Part shown: piece after piece, positions 5,838-7,460 of the stretch | Layout: each line of letters opens with the position of its first letter | Numbering within the stretch: position 1 is the stretch's first letter | Assembly (NCBI GenBank): GCA_946479335.1 | Contig: CAMLFP010000278.1 | Span: 1 to 7,460, forward strand | Length of the DNA: 7,460 nucleotides | From: an uncultured Archangium sp. | Lineage (GTDB): Bacteria; Myxococcota; Myxococcia; Myxococcales; Myxococcaceae | Reading direction: 5' to 3' | Notes under the pieces: generated by a model | Seen by the model: only the letters and a program-made list of their open reading frames with translations | The model's database searches: none | What the model was told of the DNA's origin: nothing | Translations under genes and position numbers: made by a program

Positions 5838-7460
5838 TCAGAACTCGCGCGAGAACATCACGTCGGCGCCGTAGCTGGGCGCGTCGCCCGCGTAGCCTTC
5901 GAGCGAGAGCGTGCGCGTCATCTGCCACTCCAACCGGCCGCCCCACACGTTCTCGCCGCGGTCGCGGTTGGCGCCGATGTTCATCGTGCCGCCGAGATAC
6001 AGCACGTCATTCAGGTACCAGCCGACGTCGAGCTTCACGTTCTTGAACTCGTCGCCGGTCTCGAAGTTCAGCACGTCGAGCGGCAGCTTCTTGGCGATGA
6101 CCGATTTCAGCTGACTCGCGGCGAGCTGCCCGACGACCGACGCGGCCTGGCCCGGCGTGATGGTGTTGCCGCCGCCCTGCCGCAGCGTGCGCCGGCCGGT
6201 GGCGAGGATCGCGTAGATGTCCGACTCCGGCATCGCGGGCTCGCTGGTGGTCTTGAGCGCGACGTCGGTGCCCTTGCCCGCGACCGACACCGTAATCTTC
6301 ACCTCTTCGCGCTGGTTCACGTGCAGCGCGCTGACGTTGACGTACGGCTGCGTGGCGAGCCCGGCGAAGCGCACCTCGCTGCCGCTGTTGATGGTGAACT
6401 CCCGGCCGATGACGTTGAGCGAGCCGCGCTTGATGCGCGCCTCTCCGCGGAGGCGCAGGTCGTTCTGGTACTCCACGGTGAAGCCGTCGGAGAGCCCGAG
6501 CTCGATGTTCACGTCGGAACTCTTCACCCACAGGTTCCGCGGCGCGACCAGCACCGCGCGCAGCGCGAAGCCCGCCTGCGCCTCTGCGTTGGCCTCGCTG
6601 TCCTTCGGCTTCTTGCGGCGGCGGTCTGACGCGCGCACCACGATGATGTCCTTCGGGCGCTGGAGGTCCTGCAGGTCCTTGCGCTTCACGTCGGGCAGCT
6701 CCACCGTCACCGAGGGCAGGCGCAGCTCGCGGATGTCGGCGCGCTCCGCGGTGACCTCGCCGTCGAGCGAGTACTTCAGCGTGGCGATGGCCATCAGCTG
6801 GTCGTCGCTGACGATGGGGAAGCGCTCGGTCGAGCCGCTGCTGGTCAGCGCGAACACGCCCGACGCCTGCCGCTCCGCGCGCACCGCGAGCTCGGCCCTG
6901 CCGGCGCCGGACCTCGCGGAGAGCGTCTCCAGGTCGACGAGGTCGTTGGTGGCGTGCAGCTTGAGCGCGATGTGCCGGTAGTCGCCGTTGCCCGCGAGCG
7001 CCACGCGGCCCTCGTCGAGCTTCGCGTCGCCCACGAACTTCGGTGCGCCCAGCGTGCCGCTGACGTTGCCCTTCACGTCGAGCTGTCCCTCGATGGCGCG
7101 CACCGCGTCGGTGACGCCGGTGAGGAAGGCGAGGTCGAAGGCGTGCGCCTCCAGCGTCGCGGTGACGGGTGCGTCTCTCCACTTCACGCCGGCGCGCAGG
7201 CTTGAGGGCCGCAGGTCGACGCCGGTGTGCGCGGTGGCCACGAGGTCATGGTGGTTGGAGCCCATCACCACGTTGAGGCTCTGCTCGGTGGTGGTGGCCT
7301 GCAGCCGCACGCGCGCGTTCTCCAGCTTCACCTTGTCGAAGCCCGCGCCCGCGATGGCGGCGTCGAGGTTGACGCGCAGGGCCTCCAGCGTGCCGGTCGC
7401 GCTCAACGTGCCGGAGAGCTGCCCTGTGGGCGGTGCGACCTCCTCGTCATTCAAGATCGG
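5838..7460 (-). CDS. TamB-family (DUF490) translocation and assembly protein, C-terminal part (5' end cut off)
   Basis: The frame runs leftward from the right edge to a stop at 5840-5838, giving 540 visible C-terminal residues; family members are usually 1000-1500. TamB/AsmA-like proteins are anchored in the inner membrane and span the periplasm as a long beta-rich groove. They work with outer-membrane TamA/BamA proteins in outer-membrane protein assembly and are implicated in phospholipid transport. The visible part is rich in alternating beta-strands. It carries the typical C-terminal domain: RIKRGSLNVIGREFTINSGS (roughly 6368-6439), QPYVNVSALHVN, then SEPAMPESDIYAILATGR (roughly 6190-6250). 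It ends in amphipathic strands with a terminal Phe (YGADVMFSREF), as in outer-membrane-interacting strands. An odd basic stretch, SDRRRKKPKDSE, interrupts it near 6595-6635. TTG at 7454 is not taken as the start because the frame stays open to the edge. The gene converges on the kinase gene with only 6 nt between stop codons. Confidence 0.87.
   Translation of the reverse strand, partial: PILNDEEVAPPTGQLSGTLSATGTLEALRVNLDAAIAGAGFDKVKLENARVRLQATTTEQSLNVVMGSNHHDLVATAHTGVDLRPSSLRAGVKWRDAPVTATLEAHAFDLAFLTGVTDAVRAIEGQLDVKGNVSGTLGAPKFVGDAKLDEGRVALAGNGDYRHIALKLHATNDLVDLETLSARSGAGRAELAVRAERQASGVFALTSSGSTERFPIVSDDQLMAIATLKYSLDGEVTAERADIRELRLPSVTVELPDVKRKDLQDLQRPKDIIVVRASDRRRKKPKDSEANAEAQAGFALRAVLVAPRNLWVKSSDVNIELGLSDGFTVEYQNDLRLRGEARIKRGSLNVIGREFTINSGSEVRFAGLATQPYVNVSALHVNQREEVKITVSVAGKGTDVALKTTSEPAMPESDIYAILATGRRTLRQGGGNTITPGQAASVVGQLAASQLKSVIAKKLPLDVLNFETGDEFKNVKLDVGWYLNDVLYLGGTMNIGANRDRGENVWGGRLEWQMTRTLSLEGYAGDAPSYGADVMFSREF

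Noticed and set aside
6007..7182. 391-codon frame overlapping the TamB-family gene in another frame of the same strand
   Set aside because: It is strongly Arg/Gly/Ala biased and low in complexity, as an out-of-frame reading of high-GC coding sequence would be. The TamB-family frame has clear family motifs.
1..7460. tRNA, rRNA, CRISPR array, insertion sequence or prophage signs
   Set aside because: No repeated direct-repeat/spacer pattern, transposase frame, tRNA-like cloverleaf or terminal inverted repeats were seen. All sequence outside short gaps is accounted for by six genes of similar base composition.

Overview
The window is about 70% GC by eye, with coding frames dominated by G or C at third positions. 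It encodes a membrane-bound Ser/Thr kinase with tetratricopeptide repeats next to a sigma-70-type factor of unusual length. Many regulatory kinases of this exact architecture, sigma factors of this kind and small Cys-rich lipoproteins are typical of Myxococcota (myxobacteria and relatives). I infer a myxobacterial chromosome; the species cannot be told.

Layout, left to right: (1) the 3' end of a TolC-family outer-membrane efflux gene (+, cut by the left edge, ends 817). (2) A 231-nt gap (818-1048) between convergent genes, with no gene but several inverted repeats, the best a perfect 8+1+8 palindrome at 926-942. (3) A leftward pair: a sigma factor (2597-1761) followed by a short M24-family metallopeptidase-fold protein (1702-1049). 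(4) A 114-nt divergent control region (2598-2711) containing a small AT-rich palindrome. (5) A rightward pair: a 78-residue Cys-rich lipoprotein (2712-2948) and, 45 nt later, a 945-residue protein (2994-5831). This protein has a zinc-binding anti-sigma-like N-terminus, a complete Ser/Thr kinase domain, one transmembrane helix, a Cys-containing linker domain and about 7-8 TPRs. (6) Six bases after the kinase stop, the convergent 3' end of a TamB-family (DUF490) envelope gene (-), which runs off the right edge.

The core of interest is the divergent module at 1049-5831. The kinase begins with C3...H28-x3-C32-x2-C35, the signature of zinc-binding anti-sigma (ZAS / zf-HC2) domains, and a sigma factor gene sits back to back with it. 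The simplest reading is a one-protein transmembrane signalling device. The periplasmic TPR/Cys part would sense something, possibly through the co-encoded lipoprotein, and the cytoplasmic part would both kinase-signal and hold or release the neighbouring sigma factor. The domain assignments are direct reading plus family knowledge; the circuit is inference. The flanking TolC and TamB fragments are envelope functions with no visible operon link to the module.
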